Below are positions 49,736 to 60,107 of a stretch of 64,000 nucleotides of DNA, one piece after another. The notes under the pieces were generated by a model. It did no database searches. It saw only the letters and a program-made list of their open reading frames with translations, and had not been told where the DNA came from. Positions within the stretch are counted from its first letter, which is position 1. The number at the start of each line of letters is the position of its first letter. Made by a program: the position numbers and the translations under genes. The DNA comes from Apophysomyces variabilis (lineage: Eukaryota > Mucoromycota > Mucoromycetes > Mucorales > Mucoraceae), in contig MZZL01000064.1 of NCBI GenBank assembly GCA_002749535.1, positions 1 to 64,000 on the forward strand, in the 5' to 3' direction.

Positions 49736-50534
49736 ATGGTTTTCGAACGCGGTGAATCTTCCAGAGATCCTCGAGGTGCTCTCTCAGATAGGGTAAAATT
49801 ACTATCGTTTATTGTACCCTGTCTCGATTAACCTTTGTCAGCAGGCAATGACAGAACGTATGTCGATAGCACGAGAGTCATCTGTGATGTCGCTAGACTC
49901 TATGGCTTCAGGCACTGACCTAGGAGAATCTGGATCCTTCATGCTGGATACACAGTCTCAAGAATCTGTTTCAACTGACATTGATAATGACGAGGCCAAG
50001 GGTAGTTGGATTTTAAAATTCAAGTATGGCGAGCGGTTCGTTGATAAAGATGGGAAAAGCCGGATTCGATGCCTTCTTCCTGGATGTGGTGGCAAGCATT
50101 TTGCAGCAAACCAGTCGTGCACATCTGGACTACTTAAACATTTACGCGTCAAGCACGATGTCACCAAGGATCATGGCCCTCATGCAGGCAAAAATAAACG
50201 GGTTCTTGGTGCTCTCGACAAGTTTCTAATTGGCACAAAACGACCTCGAACTTTCGACAAAGTGCAGTTTCATGAGCAATTTGTCAAATTCCTTGTGAAG
50301 GCTAAGCTACCATTCAATATCAGCGAAAACGAGGAACTACACAGATTACTTGAAATGGCACAGTCAGCACCAACGGTTGATTCGGTGAAGCTTCCGTCGG
50401 CAGACACAGTTGCCAAAAAGGTTTTTTATTTCCATCTTATCCATACATGTTTAACTTACAGAGAAATAGACCAGAGAGCAGTATTTCCGTTATAAGGACA
50501 AGGTTGCCGCTTTGTTGAGCAAAGTACCAATGTT

Positions 50535-50884
50535 ACGTATAAAACGAAAATAACAGGACGCTAAGAATAAGCGAGACTGAAAAAGATGTTCTTTATTTCA
50601 CGAATGACTGTTCTCTTTAAATATCTTTAGAAACGCATGCGGGTAAAAGTGGGTTGGGGTAGTTACTAATATCTTTTGTAAAATCTGTATGATCGGTAAT
50701 GACACGTTAATCTTCTGTCTTTTGATATTCTGTGTCCGCTAGGGTCCCAGCAACAGATGAATAGATTATGAAGATGTTAGTGTAACCTGATCCATACAGG
50801 CATTATAGCCAATATGTTCACTGACAGTCTAGACCTGATGTTTTATCCACTAAATATAGTGATGTAATCATGTCAGATATGACA
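50535..50884 (-). repeat. 3' LTR of the chromovirus
   Basis: 350 bp, identical to 55,731-56,080 except one transition (ATATAGTG here, ATATAGTA there). Sense start TGTCATATCTGACA, itself a short palindrome. Confidence 0.95.
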
Positions 50885-51037
50885 TTACCCCCCACCAGCT
50901 TCTTGACAGCGTTGGAAAGATAGTAATTGATGTAGTAAAAGCATGGTTGAAAGTATTAGATAATAATACTGTGGCGCGTCGATAAAAAACCTCAGAAAAA
51001 ACCCAGTGGGAAAAAAGTGTAGAGGAAAAAGACTTGC

Positions 51038-53689
51038 CTACATGCGTTTGGTACGTTTGGTAGTAGAAGGTCCTGATTGTTGGGCCTGTTTCCTTTTGCC
51101 AGTACCTGATCGGCGTTGCCAATACCTTTCAATAATAGCAGGATCGTTGAAATCCTCAGGGTTCTGCCAAGTATTTTCGTCGTCTTTATAACCTTTCCAT
51201 TTGACGAAGTACTGGTAGTGTCCTTTGCGCACTTCCCTGTGATTGACGATGTTCTGCACTTCATAGTAGTCGTCTGAAACTACTGTGTCAGGCGAAATAA
51301 GTTTCATATGAGATGGTGCGACATCTCGTGGAAGCAACATGTTCTGCTCATCAACCAAAGTATAGCTGCCTCCTTTGTTCTGTCTCAGAACAGTGAATGG
51401 TCCTTCGTATCTTGGGTCTGTTTTGCTGCTTCTAGACACGTTCACGATCATGACCTTGCTTCCAGGAGGAAATTCAACAATGCGATGATTACTGTCGAAC
51501 TTGTTGCTTTGTTTATTCTGCATTGTTTTAATGCGTTCATGGATAGCAGGTATCACTACTCGTTCCATTTGTTCGAGGCGTTTGGTCATTGCCCGAGTAT
51601 CATTAGAAGTCTGTTGTACATTTCCCACTTTTACTTTACGATAGTCCTTGAAATTGTTTGGTTGACGGGCAAACATCAACGCAAAAGGACGTGTGTTGTG
51701 CAAAGAGGAAATTTTCAGATTGATAGCAAGTTGTGCACTTGGTAAATACAAATCCCAATCTTGTTTCTTACCTTGCAATCTTTTGACAACAACCTCTTTC
51801 ATGGTTTTTACCCATCGTTCTGCGACGCCGTTTGCGCGTGGATGATATGGTGTTACCAGTCTGTGGTCTATTCCTGAGTGTTCTGTAACGAGTGTGATGA
51901 CTTCGTTGACAAATTCAGTGCCATTGTCTGATTGCAGGACTTTCGGGAAACCATAGTCGCAGAATACTTGAATAAGTTGCCTAGCGACAGAAAGTGCGGA
52001 TTTGTCTGGTAACGCTCGTAAAATGCAAAAGCGTGAAAATACATCAACCATAACTAATACAAAGTTATTACCGTTGATAGTGGTAGTGTTGAAGTCACCA
52101 AGGTCAATAGCCCAGTGGTCTCCAGGTTGGTCTGCGGTTATGTGTCGTAAGGGATGATAACCGTGTTTTCCGATGTTGAATCGTTGACAGTCAATACACT
52201 TGGCTACTGTGTTAAGTGCGTCTTGTTTGATAGTGCTCCAGTGGATTCCGTCACTGTGTAAAGCATTCACGATAGCATCTGAACCGAAATGGCCAAGAAG
52301 ATGCGCTTTCTCCAGCAGTGATTGTCGTTCTGCTGTAGGAGGTGTCATATACTCGTGTGGTTTCAGTAAGCGTTGCGTGAGAACGTGTGTGGGAGTAGAT
52401 GAAGGTGTTCCTGAATTGTCATGAGATGACGTGTTTGTGGAAATACCCCCCTCCGAAAATGGAACAGGTGGTGCAAACAGACGCGAGAGAGCATCCGGTA
52501 AAACGTTGGCGATGCCAGGACGATGTACCACACGGTAAGTATAATCACAAATGGTATCAAGCCAGTTGATCATCATTGGATTGGCAATTTCCTGGGTGTG
52601 CAGGTAAGTTAAAGCGCGATGATCAGTGTAGAGCGTGAATTTGTTACCCCAAAGAAATTTGTGAAACTTTTTGAGGGCGTAGACAACGGCAAGTAATTCA
52701 CGTTGTGTGACAGAATAGTTGCGCTCTGATCGACTGAGGGAGCGTGCCATGAAACCGATGTAATGAATGCGGTTGTTAATGACTTGATAGAGGACAGCGC
52801 CAATACCGTCGTTGGATGCGTCTGTAGCAACCGAGAAGGGTTCATCCATGTTTGGATGGCTGAGGATAGGAGCTTTCTCCAAAATTGCCTTGACACGATT
52901 GAATGTATCAGTGTGCTGTGATGTCCAGAGGTTTTCAAGGCTACCAGCATTGCGTAATTTGTCAAGTGGTGCCGTAAGAGTGGAAATGGTAGGTATGTGC
53001 ACTCGGAAGTAATTGACAAGTCCAAGAAACCTTTGAATATCTTTGCCTGTTTTGGGCTGTGGCCAAGTTTGGACGTTTGTAACCTTGCGCGGGTCAAGGC
53101 GAATACCATCTGCATCCACGCAGAAACCAAGTAAATAAACAGCGCGTTGCGTGAAGTGACATTTCTCTGGATTGAGTATGAGATTGACAGCAGTGAGACG
53201 GCGGATTGCATCTGCAACGTGTTCCGTGTGTTCTTCCAGTGTTTTGGAAAAGATGATGATATCGTCAACGAACGTAGTAACATAGTTAAGTCCGTGAAAG
53301 ACATAATTCATGACGCGTTGAAATTTTGAGGAGATGGGTTTGAGTCCAAAAGGACAACCGCGGAACATGTATTGTATGCCATCGACAGTGAAGGCAGTTT
53401 TGTGTTGGTGAGGTTCATAAATTTGAAACCGATGAAAAGCATTTTTCAGGTCAAGTGTGGAGAACACTGTTGCGCCATGCATCTTCTGAAAGATGTCATT
53501 AATTAACGGAAGTGGGAAACGATCATCTGGAAGCAGATTGTTGATGTGGCGTGGGTCTAGGCAAGGTCGTCTGCCTGTTAGATTGCCATACGCGTCCTTT
53601 TTCGGTGCGAAAGTCAGAGGGCTATTCCATCTGGTATTCACTGGTGCACGGGTGATGATGCCGTCAGTGAGCCATTTGTTCACTTGCTC
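51038..53689 (-). CDS. Chromovirus pol: reverse transcriptase, RNase H, integrase, chromodomain
   Basis: About 883 codons after the TGA at 53,690-53,692, in frame with the upstream part. In order: RT with FRGCPFGLKPISSKFQRVMN and active site TTFVDDIIIFSK (about residue 140); RNase H with VATDASNDGIGAVLYQ (about 290); integrase zinc finger HLLGHFGSDA ... CIDCQ (about 465-505); integrase DDE core with AIDLGDFN, LQSDNGTEFVNEV and GVAERWVKTMKE; and a chromodomain NIVNHREVRKGHYQYFVKWK with GYKDDENTWQNPEDF (about 795-850), ending in a basic tail. All catalytic motifs are present. The chromodomain directs integration to modified chromatin in this clade. The lack of an own ATG near the RT start shows it was made as part of a Gag-Pol fusion. 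Confidence 0.93.
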   Translation of the reverse strand, partial: EQVNKWLTDGIITRAPVNTRWNSPLTFAPKKDAYGNLTGRRPCLDPRHINNLLPDDRFPLPLINDIFQKMHGATVFSTLDLKNAFHRFQIYEPHQHKTAFTVDGIQYMFRGCPFGLKPISSKFQRVMNYVFHGLNYVTTFVDDIIIFSKTLEEHTEHVADAIRRLTAVNLILNPEKCHFTQRAVYLLGFCVDADGIRLDPRKVTNVQTWPQPKTGKDIQRFLGLVNYFRVHIPTISTLTAPLDKLRNAGSLENLWTSQHTDTFNRVKAILEKAPILSHPNMDEPFSVATDASNDGIGAVLYQVINNRIHYIGFMARSLSRSERNYSVTQRELLAVVYALKKFHKFLWGNKFTLYTDHRALTYLHTQEIANPMMINWLDTICDYTYRVVHRPGIANVLPDALSRLFAPPVPFSEGGISTNTSSHDNSGTPSSTPTHVLTQRLLKPHEYMTPPTAERQSLLEKAHLLGHFGSDAIVNALHSDGIHWSTIKQDALNTVAKCIDCQRFNIGKHGYHPLRHITADQPGDHWAIDLGDFNTTTINGNNFVLVMVDVFSRFCILRALPDKSALSVARQLIQVFCDYGFPKVLQSDNGTEFVNEVITLVTEHSGIDHRLVTPYHPRANGVAERWVKTMKEVVVKRLQGKKQDWDLYLPSAQLAINLKISSLHNTRPFALMFARQPNNFKDYRKVKVGNVQQTSNDTRAMTKRLEQMERVVIPAIHERIKTMQNKQSNKFDSNHRIVEFPPGSKVMIVNVSRSSKTDPRYEGPFTVLRQNKGGSYTLVDEQNMLLPRDVAPSHMKLISPDTVVSDDYYEVQNIVNHREVRKGHYQYFVKWKGYKDDENTWQNPEDFNDPAIIERYWQRRSGTGKRKQAQQSGPSTTKRTKRM

Positions 53690-54730
53690 TCATAAAAGAG
53701 GTAGCAGTTTGTGGGGAAGATCGTATTGTCTTCGATAAGCAGTTTGGTTAGGTGGGGTGTCTAACCTGACAATAGATTCTGGAACGGTACAGAATGAAGA
53801 GTTTGGTATTTTTAGATTTTCATCCAGCAAGGGTTGGATCGTTTTCATTAAAAGTGTGCGTTCAGTGGGGGTGCCAACTGGTGAATTGTTTGGCTCAAGG
53901 TCGTCTTGAGGTTCTTTAGTTTCCGGTGCTTTAGGTAAACCGGGTTGGTGCCAGCATACAGGTAAACCAATGAAGTGAATACCTAGGCGTGTCATAAGAT
54001 CAGTACCAATGCAAATATTGGCGAGAGGATCATTTAGATCAAACACTTCGAAAGAGTGGTAGATTGGAATATTATTGCAAACAATTTTTATGGGTGGAGT
54101 CTTTCCAACACGCGAAACAAATTGGTTTTGAGCTGCAAGCTTTATTTTGCCTGTTTGGGGGCGAATTTGCCAACCGTTTTCTAAACAAAGGGCACGAGAA
54201 ACAGTGCTAACTGTGGCACCTGAATCCAGAAGAGCTCGTAGGTTTTGGTCCTGTAAAGTGATAGGCACATAATAAGAACCAGTTTTTGGGAATGAATAAT
54301 CCATACTGGATGTGTGTAACTTACACATGCTGCAAGAATCCGCGATCGCGGTGTCAATCTCTTTGGCTGCCATTTCAATGTCTTCTTCAATTTCTTCTTG
54401 AATATCATTGGTGCTGTCAGAGGGGCTGTCCTCAACACGCGTTGTGCGGATCGCCAAAGAATTCCTGGGGTTGTTGGGATCGACGTTACACACATGACCA
54501 CGGGTCCAGGTCGCGCCACAACCCTTGTAACACAATTTCGTGTTGTTGGGAATTGCTGGAGGACGGGAAGCAGTGGGTGGTTGGGGTGTGGTTGTCCCAG
54601 TAGCAGAAGAACGAGTGTTCTTGTCAATACGTTGGCCGGGTTGGACTGTTCTGAGAGTGTCCGCCAAAACCCTACATTCGTTTGTTGAATGTGAACCTTT
54701 ACCGTGAATACGGCAGTGTTGATCTTTACG
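53690..54730 (-). CDS. Chromovirus zinc knuckle and aspartic protease region
   Basis: In frame with gag and pol, bounded by TAG (54,731-54,733, counted with gag) and TGA (53,690-53,692). It starts with CRIHGKGSHSTNEC, a zinc knuckle with His as second ligand (C-x2-H-x4-H-x4-C) instead of the retroviral CCHC. A second Cys/His stretch, CYKGCGATWTRGHVCN, follows. The retropepsin motif LLDSGATVSTVSRALC lies about residue 165, and ANICIGTDLMTRLGIHFIG is the C-terminal protease strand. The tail leads into the RT connection. No ATG is needed if readthrough occurs or if the TAG is a recent mutation. Confidence 0.85.
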   Translation of the reverse strand, partial: RKDQHCRIHGKGSHSTNECRVLADTLRTVQPGQRIDKNTRSSATGTTTPQPPTASRPPAIPNNTKLCYKGCGATWTRGHVCNVDPNNPRNSLAIRTTRVEDSPSDSTNDIQEEIEEDIEMAAKEIDTAIADSCSMCKLHTSSMDYSFPKTGSYYVPITLQDQNLRALLDSGATVSTVSRALCLENGWQIRPQTGKIKLAAQNQFVSRVGKTPPIKIVCNNIPIYHSFEVFDLNDPLANICIGTDLMTRLGIHFIGLPVCWHQPGLPKAPETKEPQDDLEPNNSPVGTPTERTLLMKTIQPLLDENLKIPNSSFCTVPESIVRLDTPPNQTAYRRQYDLPHKLLPLL

Positions 54731-55693
54731 CTAAGGAGCGCGTGAAACCAATTTTAAACCTTTCAGTTCTGAAGATCCTATAGGGGTGCCAGAAGAGACA
54801 GGACGGACAACTTGCGGATAAAGAGCTCTTGCCATGGCAGCAGCCTGGTCTACCATGCACCTTTGTTCAATGGGTAAATTGACTTGAGCAAGTTTGACTT
54901 GCTGAGACAGCTCAGAAAGCAAGGAGTTTGTGTAGAGGATAGCCATTACTCGGTCATCATTTACACCTGCCTCACGGCGCACCTTATGGAAACGGTCGGT
55001 ATACTTCTCCACAGATTCATTTCTTGACATTTTCATTGTGATCAATTCTTGAGTAAAGCTTGCTTGACGTTCTGCATCATTGATACTGTACTTTTGCAAA
55101 AGAGCGTTTCGTGCATACGACCATGGCAAATGAGGCACCTTCCGGAGATAGGCATCGAACCACGAGCGTTGTTCAGGAGAGAGTGTACGTGGCAACAAAC
55201 AATGCCAGCTATCATCAAGTTCTTGGCCATATGACAAGACAATATCTTCTAACTTGTCCAAACATTCCTGGATTGATGTAAACACCGTCTTGGTAGGGTC
55301 TACCACATTTCCTGTCCACTGTAGCAGAGGAAGATCCTTGGGAACAATACAGGGTGGCCGGTAGGTTACTTGATGATGCTTGTTTTTTGGCGATACCAAT
55401 TTACTCTTAGTTTGTAAGAGCAAGTCCAAGTCTTGGTTGGCTTCATGATAAGCTTGTCTAGCAGCTTCTTTCTCCTCAGCTGATGCGGATGACGAGGCAA
55501 TTCTCTCACCAAGGGTAGCTAGACGTTCGGAAACCTCCCTAATGGCCACATCGGTACGTTGTTCAGCTGACAATGGTGTGTTTGCAGCGTCTACATTCAT
55601 GTTCTCAGTGACTTGGCTAGATATGCTTTTTGTTCCAGCAACGACTTGAGCATATGAGGATAGAGGGCTTGACAAATTTGTTTGGGACATCAT
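54731..55693 (-). CDS. Chromovirus Gag
   Basis: 320 residues from the ATG at 55693 (MMSQTNLSSPLSSYAQVVAG). It has a helical N-terminal half and a Gag-like capsid region (LPRTLSPEQRSWFDAYLRKV, RNALLQKYSINDAERQASFT, RNESVEKYTDRFHKVRREAG), as in fungal and plant Ty3/gypsy Gag. It ends at an in-frame TAG directly before the zinc knuckle, so the encoded Gag lacks its RNA-binding domain unless the stop is read through. Confidence 0.88.
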   Translation of the reverse strand: MMSQTNLSSPLSSYAQVVAGTKSISSQVTENMNVDAANTPLSAEQRTDVAIREVSERLATLGERIASSSASAEEKEAARQAYHEANQDLDLLLQTKSKLVSPKNKHHQVTYRPPCIVPKDLPLLQWTGNVVDPTKTVFTSIQECLDKLEDIVLSYGQELDDSWHCLLPRTLSPEQRSWFDAYLRKVPHLPWSYARNALLQKYSINDAERQASFTQELITMKMSRNESVEKYTDRFHKVRREAGVNDDRVMAILYTNSLLSELSQQVKLAQVNLPIEQRCMVDQAAAMARALYPQVVRPVSSGTPIGSSELKGLKLVSRAP

Positions 55694-55730
55694 GGATAAG
55701 GAGAAAATAAGTATTCGCTTAAAAAAAATG

Positions 55731-56080
55731 ACGTATAAAACGAAAATAACAGGACGCTAAGAATAAGCGAGACTGAAAAAGATGTTCTTTATTTCACGAA
55801 TGACTGTTCTCTTTAAATATCTTTAGAAACGCATGCGGGTAAAAGTGGGTTGGGGTAGTTACTAATATCTTTTGTAAAATCTGTATGATCGGTAATGACA
55901 CGTTAATCTTCTGTCTTTTGATATTCTGTGTCCGCTAGGGTCCCAGCAACAGATGAATAGATTATGAAGATGTTAGTGTAACCTGATCCATACAGGCATT
56001 ATAGCCAATATGTTCACTGACAGTCTAGACCTGATGTTTTATCCACTAAATATAGTAATGTAATCATGTCAGATATGACA
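55731..56080 (-). repeat. 5' LTR of the chromovirus
   Basis: 350 bp, one transition from the 3' LTR. Holds the element's promoter by analogy. The outermost bases toward the leader differ (CA here, AA at the 3' copy), so the exact LTR edge is uncertain by two bases. Confidence 0.95.
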
Positions 56081-57627
56081 CAATGATACCCTGTACCATT
56101 GACTCTTGGACAAGTCCTTTTCGTTAAGAACGCCTTGGGGTTACAAGTCATTGGATTTCCACATCAACTTGGACGATGCAAGAATTACGGTTGGGCTTTG
56201 AGCCTTTGAACGGTCCACATACTGGAGAAATTCTGGCGGAAGCATTCTTAACAATCCTTAAAGAGTTTGATCTGTGCGAAAATCTCTTTACTATAACCAG
56301 TGATAATGCGTCAAATATGCTAAAGATGACACAGGTTATAGAAACACGCGCTATAGAAAATGGATGGGTAATTAGATTAATCATATAATTCCTGTATACT
56401 TATAATCTCTTGCAAAACTAGCCTTTCCGAGCAGAGTTGCATCATATACCTTGCTTGGGTCATATTATCAACTTGGCTGTCCAAGACATACTGAAGATCG
56501 GCCTATCAGCACAAGCACCAGAAACTGAGGACGAACTTGATAATAAACACGAATTCATGGAGACAAATGTCATCATTAATCTGCGAAAAGGCATTAACAA
56601 GATAAGGTACAAATGCGCATTCATTTTTCGTCTTTGCTAAATAACTACTTACCAGATTCTCACCCCAACGGATTGAAAAATTCAAGCATATTCAATTAAA
56701 TGAAAAGTGCCCCGACCTTATACTTATAAGTGACGTTCATACCTGTTGGAATTCAACGTTTCAAATGCTTGCTCATGTGTTAGTTTTGAAGGATGCTTAC
56801 ATGGCAATGTGTTCCAGTTTGCCAGAGTTGAATCACTATAAACTTATGGACCACGAGTGGACATGCATTGATCAAGTGAAGAATCTGCTCCATATGTTTG
56901 ATGTCATGACTGAACGTCTTTCTGCAAGCAAATTCCATCTGACAATCAATACAAGCATCTTATTTTACAATAAGCTCATGGACTCGCTGGAAGATTTCAT
57001 AGCTGATACTCAGAACTATATGGAATTGCAAAATGCTGCTGGGATTGGATTAATAAAGCTGCAAAAGTATTACTGCAAAATGGATAATACACACATCTAC
57101 ACAGTTGCCACTGCAATGGACCCACGTATAAAGTTCTCATGGTAGTATCGAAGTGGTTGGGAGGAAGAATAGCAGGTCCTTAGCCAGAACATGGTGAAGG
57201 ACATTTGGTCCAGTTTTCTGAAAAGAGGAGAAGCCGAAGCTGTGGTTGACAAAAAGATGAAGGAGCTTTATGACTTATATGGAATGCCAAATACATCAGA
57301 CGAGCTAGCTAATTACATTTTAAAATCTGCGCTCCTACTACAGAAGGTAACAAAGCCTTGGAATTGGTATACTAGCAAATGCAGTCACATTGATGGCCAA
57401 ATCTTGCTAACATGGTGGCACAATATTTAGCTGTTCCAGTAATGTCAACGCCATCTGAATAATGCTTTTCAGCATTACACCTTTTACTTCCCTACATATG
57501 TAATTGACTAGACCCACATGTTATAAAACAGTTAATGCTTTTAGAATCTTGATCATCCTTTTCTATTGAATAAACTGGATCTGATTTAGAATTGTGCTAA
57601 TTAGTCCAAGTGAAAAATAGCTTCAGT

Positions 57628-57760
57628 TCTTCAGTTCTTCAGTTTTTTTATAAAGAACTAACCTTGGTTTCAGCTTGGTTCTAGGAAAGAATTAAACTAA
57701 TTTTTTCAGTTCAGTTCCAGTTCAGTTCTGGTTCTTCTGTTTTTTTGCAGAACACTAACC
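57628..57760 (-). repeat. Decayed AGTTC/GGTTC array at right end of hAT element
   Basis: Repeated TTCAGTTCTTCAGTTCTTCAG and AGTTCAGTTCCAGTTCAGTT units. They mirror the left GGTTC array but with G replaced by A in many units, as expected after C-to-T decay. A precise terminal inverted repeat and 8-bp duplication could not be set. Confidence 0.5.
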
Positions 57761-58022
57761 CAAATTTTACCCAGGATAAAACATCCTTTTAACTGCAATA
57801 AAGTCTTAATTTTAACTTTAACTTTTATAAACATTTATAAAAAAAATAGGAAAAATAAAGGCTTTAAAACCTCATTATACCTTTATTTAAAGGAAAAACA
57901 ACTATATACAACTTAGAATATAGTAACTTATACATGTTTTTACAATTTCTATAAGCTATTATAAAGCCGACCTTAATATTAAGATATTTCTAGTATGAGC
58001 GGGTGGGATGGTTATGAGAAAA

Positions 58023-58094
58023 GGTTGTGTAGTGTAATGGCTATCACATTGGACTTTGAATCCAATAATCCGAGTTCGATCCTCGGCACGACCT
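58023..58094 (+). tRNA. tRNA-Gln (anticodon TTG)
   Basis: A 72-nt cloverleaf without intron. Acceptor GGTTGTG pairs with CACGACC (one T-G), the D arm is within GTGTAATGGCTATCAC, and the anticodon arm TTGGA-CTTTGAA-TCCAA has TTG in the loop. The T arm is CCGAG-TTCGATC-CTCGG, with discriminator T. The internal A box (TAGTGTAATGG) and B box (GTTCGATCC) are intact. It reads CAA codons. It lies just outside the hAT remnant. Confidence 0.95.
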
Positions 58095-58100
58095 TTTTTT
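58094..58100 (+). terminator. RNA polymerase III T-run terminator
   Basis: Seven T residues start at the discriminator base of the tRNA-Gln gene, the standard Pol III stop. Confidence 0.8.
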
Positions 58101-60107
58101 ACATGCTTTTTGGTGTGTGTTACACAAGATTTTCGTATCTTTAATATTTTACATCAGATTCAAGTAACGATACAACAGACTGATCTCCGCCAAGGACTCG
58201 AAATGGAAGTCATTTCTTTTTACTTTGGCCAACGCCCAAGAAAAAAGTTTCTTTTGCCATAGAAGTTTATGTAATGCATCCAGTTGATCTTTTTATGATG
58301 ATAGGTTACACGAGTTAAAGAGATCTACTTTATTGTAATTCCGTTTCTGGGTTTTTAGTCCCTCTTTTGTCTTTCGAGGGAGAGAGGGTGGAAAAGAAGC
58401 ACATATATTGTTTTCTTTACAGTATTTGTTGGATAAAGGGAAGCAAAATATTGCGAAAGCTCTATTTAGTCTCATAGCAACCTTTTCCAAAATCATCGGG
58501 ATATTGCCAAAAATGGTTCACTTTGCTCCCCGCTTACGATTGATACATTGGTTCCATACAAGTAATCAGAATCCATTCAACCAAGCTTTTTGTACTATTC
58601 ACTTCTCTTTGATTTCATTCCATGTAATGTTGTTTAAAGTGAAAAAAAGGCTTTGGTAACATGAATACAATTTGCTGCGCACCGTTAGTTATTCTTATGC
58701 TGGCCGGAGATTTTGAGAGAACACCATATCAGGCGAATGGCAAGAAAGAAAATAATATCCTTTCCTTTCATTTACAGTGAGGTCTCATATTTCTCACAAA
58801 GAAGAAGCAAAAAATGCAAGGAATATCCAAGCAACAAGAAGGAATGAAACGTGTGGGAAAGGAATAGAGAAGCAGTCTCAATGGCCGCCCTCTTTATCAG
58901 CAACGACATGTCAATTGAAGAAAAGTAGGTATTTAACGAAAACGCAGTTTGCCTCGAGGTCCTACGATCCGTAGGAATGTGCCGAGTCTTCATCAGCAAA
59001 ATGACAGGACCAGCTAACTGATGTCAGACTCCCATAGAAAAGACGACTAGGAGTAGGGCTTCCCCTTAACGAAGGTCTGGCTTCTAGTGATAAGATTGAT
59101 GATGCTTCAGTTGAATTCTTCTCCTTGCACTACTCTTCGTTATAGTTAGCATTTGCGTAAATAAGGATTTATAATTGAGCGACCTATGTTCTCACAATGT
59201 AATCGTATGCCTTATTCCCAGTCAAGGACAGTTACTTTCAAAGAGATATTACAGAACGTACAATTTGCTGATTTTAACAAATATGCGCTTTCTTTTTCTC
59301 GTCTTACCGAGTGCGAGGCAGAGAAAGTACGCGCTTAGCCATGAATGATCCTGCCTTGCGATCAATTCACGGTTATCTGGACATTTTTGAGACGAACAAA
59401 GCTAAACAGTGAAAATGGGAGTTATCTGTCCCACGCAGCTAGTTGGAACCATTGAAACCAAAATCACAGACACTGATAAGGAAAATCCAGTGAATGATAC
59501 GTCAATATGTAGGTAAGGCAACTAAAACAGGCTTGCATTGGATTATTGATCCATGAAAGGCAGCACTTCCAAAGCAGTACACATCGTTAATCAAGGCATA
59601 ATCCATATCCGAAACAAACCAAGTGTTTTCTGACGGCAGTGAGATACAAGTATAATGATAGAAAACAGCAGTAAATGGATGAAAAGTAGTTTATTTTTGA
59701 TGATAGGTAACTGTACAGTCAAATACGACTGTTTCCTCAAGATGGGAGAGGCTGAGAAGTTTGCAATAGTAAATGGAGAGACACTGACGGGCTTTTTTAG
59801 GCTTTGGCTCTGTGTCAGCTAATTTTGCATCGACTGTACTACCATTGTCGTCGACTGAAAAGGCAAATTTATTTACCTGCTATTTACAACAAGTCGACGT
59901 AATGCAATTCCCTTTTGTTCTATCCTTCGGGGAACAATGCTATATGAATTATTAATACATGAAGAGAAAAGAGCGCTTGCTGTTTGCGGCTATTTGTGGC
60001 AATTGCACTCCGTTATGACACAAGGCAAAGGTAACCGTTTTAAATGCCGACCACCTTACCTCGGAGTGAATTTTTTCCACGCAAGTTTCCCTTTAAGATC
60101 TTGGTCC
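58101..60107. other. Upstream region of the Zn2Cys6 gene
   Basis: 2 kb without a supported gene. In-frame ATGs at 59,937 and others precede the chosen start of the regulator and could extend its N-terminus. No repeat was recognised. Confidence 0.45.

Larger units (their letters stand above)
50533..56080 (-). mobile_element. Near-intact Ty3/gypsy chromovirus (LTR retrotransposon)
   Basis: Two 350-bp LTRs bound a minus-strand gag-protease-RT-RNaseH-integrase-chromodomain unit. A 5-bp target duplication CAATG flanks it (50,528-50,532 and 56,081-56,085). Removing the element plus one duplication restores the hAT frame across the site. The polypurine tract (sense TGGGGGGTAA) lies at 50,885-50,894. 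The 5' leader between LTR and gag ATG is only about 37 nt and shows no TGG-type tRNA primer site, so self-priming or an unusual primer is possible. gag and pol share one frame broken by two stops. Confidence 0.93.
49736..57552 (+). pseudogene. hAT-family transposase gene, split by an LTR retrotransposon and decayed
   Basis: The ATG at 49736 or 49848 opens the N-terminus. A BED zinc finger follows (IRCLLPGCGGKHFAANQSC ... GLLKHLRVKH, C2H2 spacing). An intron at about 50,422-50,470 leads to TREQYFRYKDKVAALLSKVP, where the reading frame stops at the insertion (50,533-56,085) and resumes as IPCTIDSWTSPFR, the catalytic-Asp region. Later segments are FEPLNGPHTGEILAEAFLTI, LHHIPCLGHIINLAVQDILK, DLILISDVHTCWNSTFQMLA and the hATC dimerization domain NLANMVAQYLAVPVMSTPSE ... 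LDPHVIKQLMLLES. Disabling changes independent of the insertion include TAA right after SPFR, a stop in place of Arg in the TPSE(R)xFS motif, and others. It was already old or has decayed since; it is not functional. Confidence 0.88.

Noticed and set aside
50531..50884. LTR edge set as TG...CA with a 4-5 bp duplication outside it
   Set aside because: That choice gives non-matching flanks (CATTG and TTGGT); the CAATG duplication one step inside matches and restores the hAT frame.
53690..54733. Premature stops in the chromovirus as evidence of RIP
   Set aside because: Two changes plus one LTR difference are far too few, and RIP is a feature of some Ascomycota.
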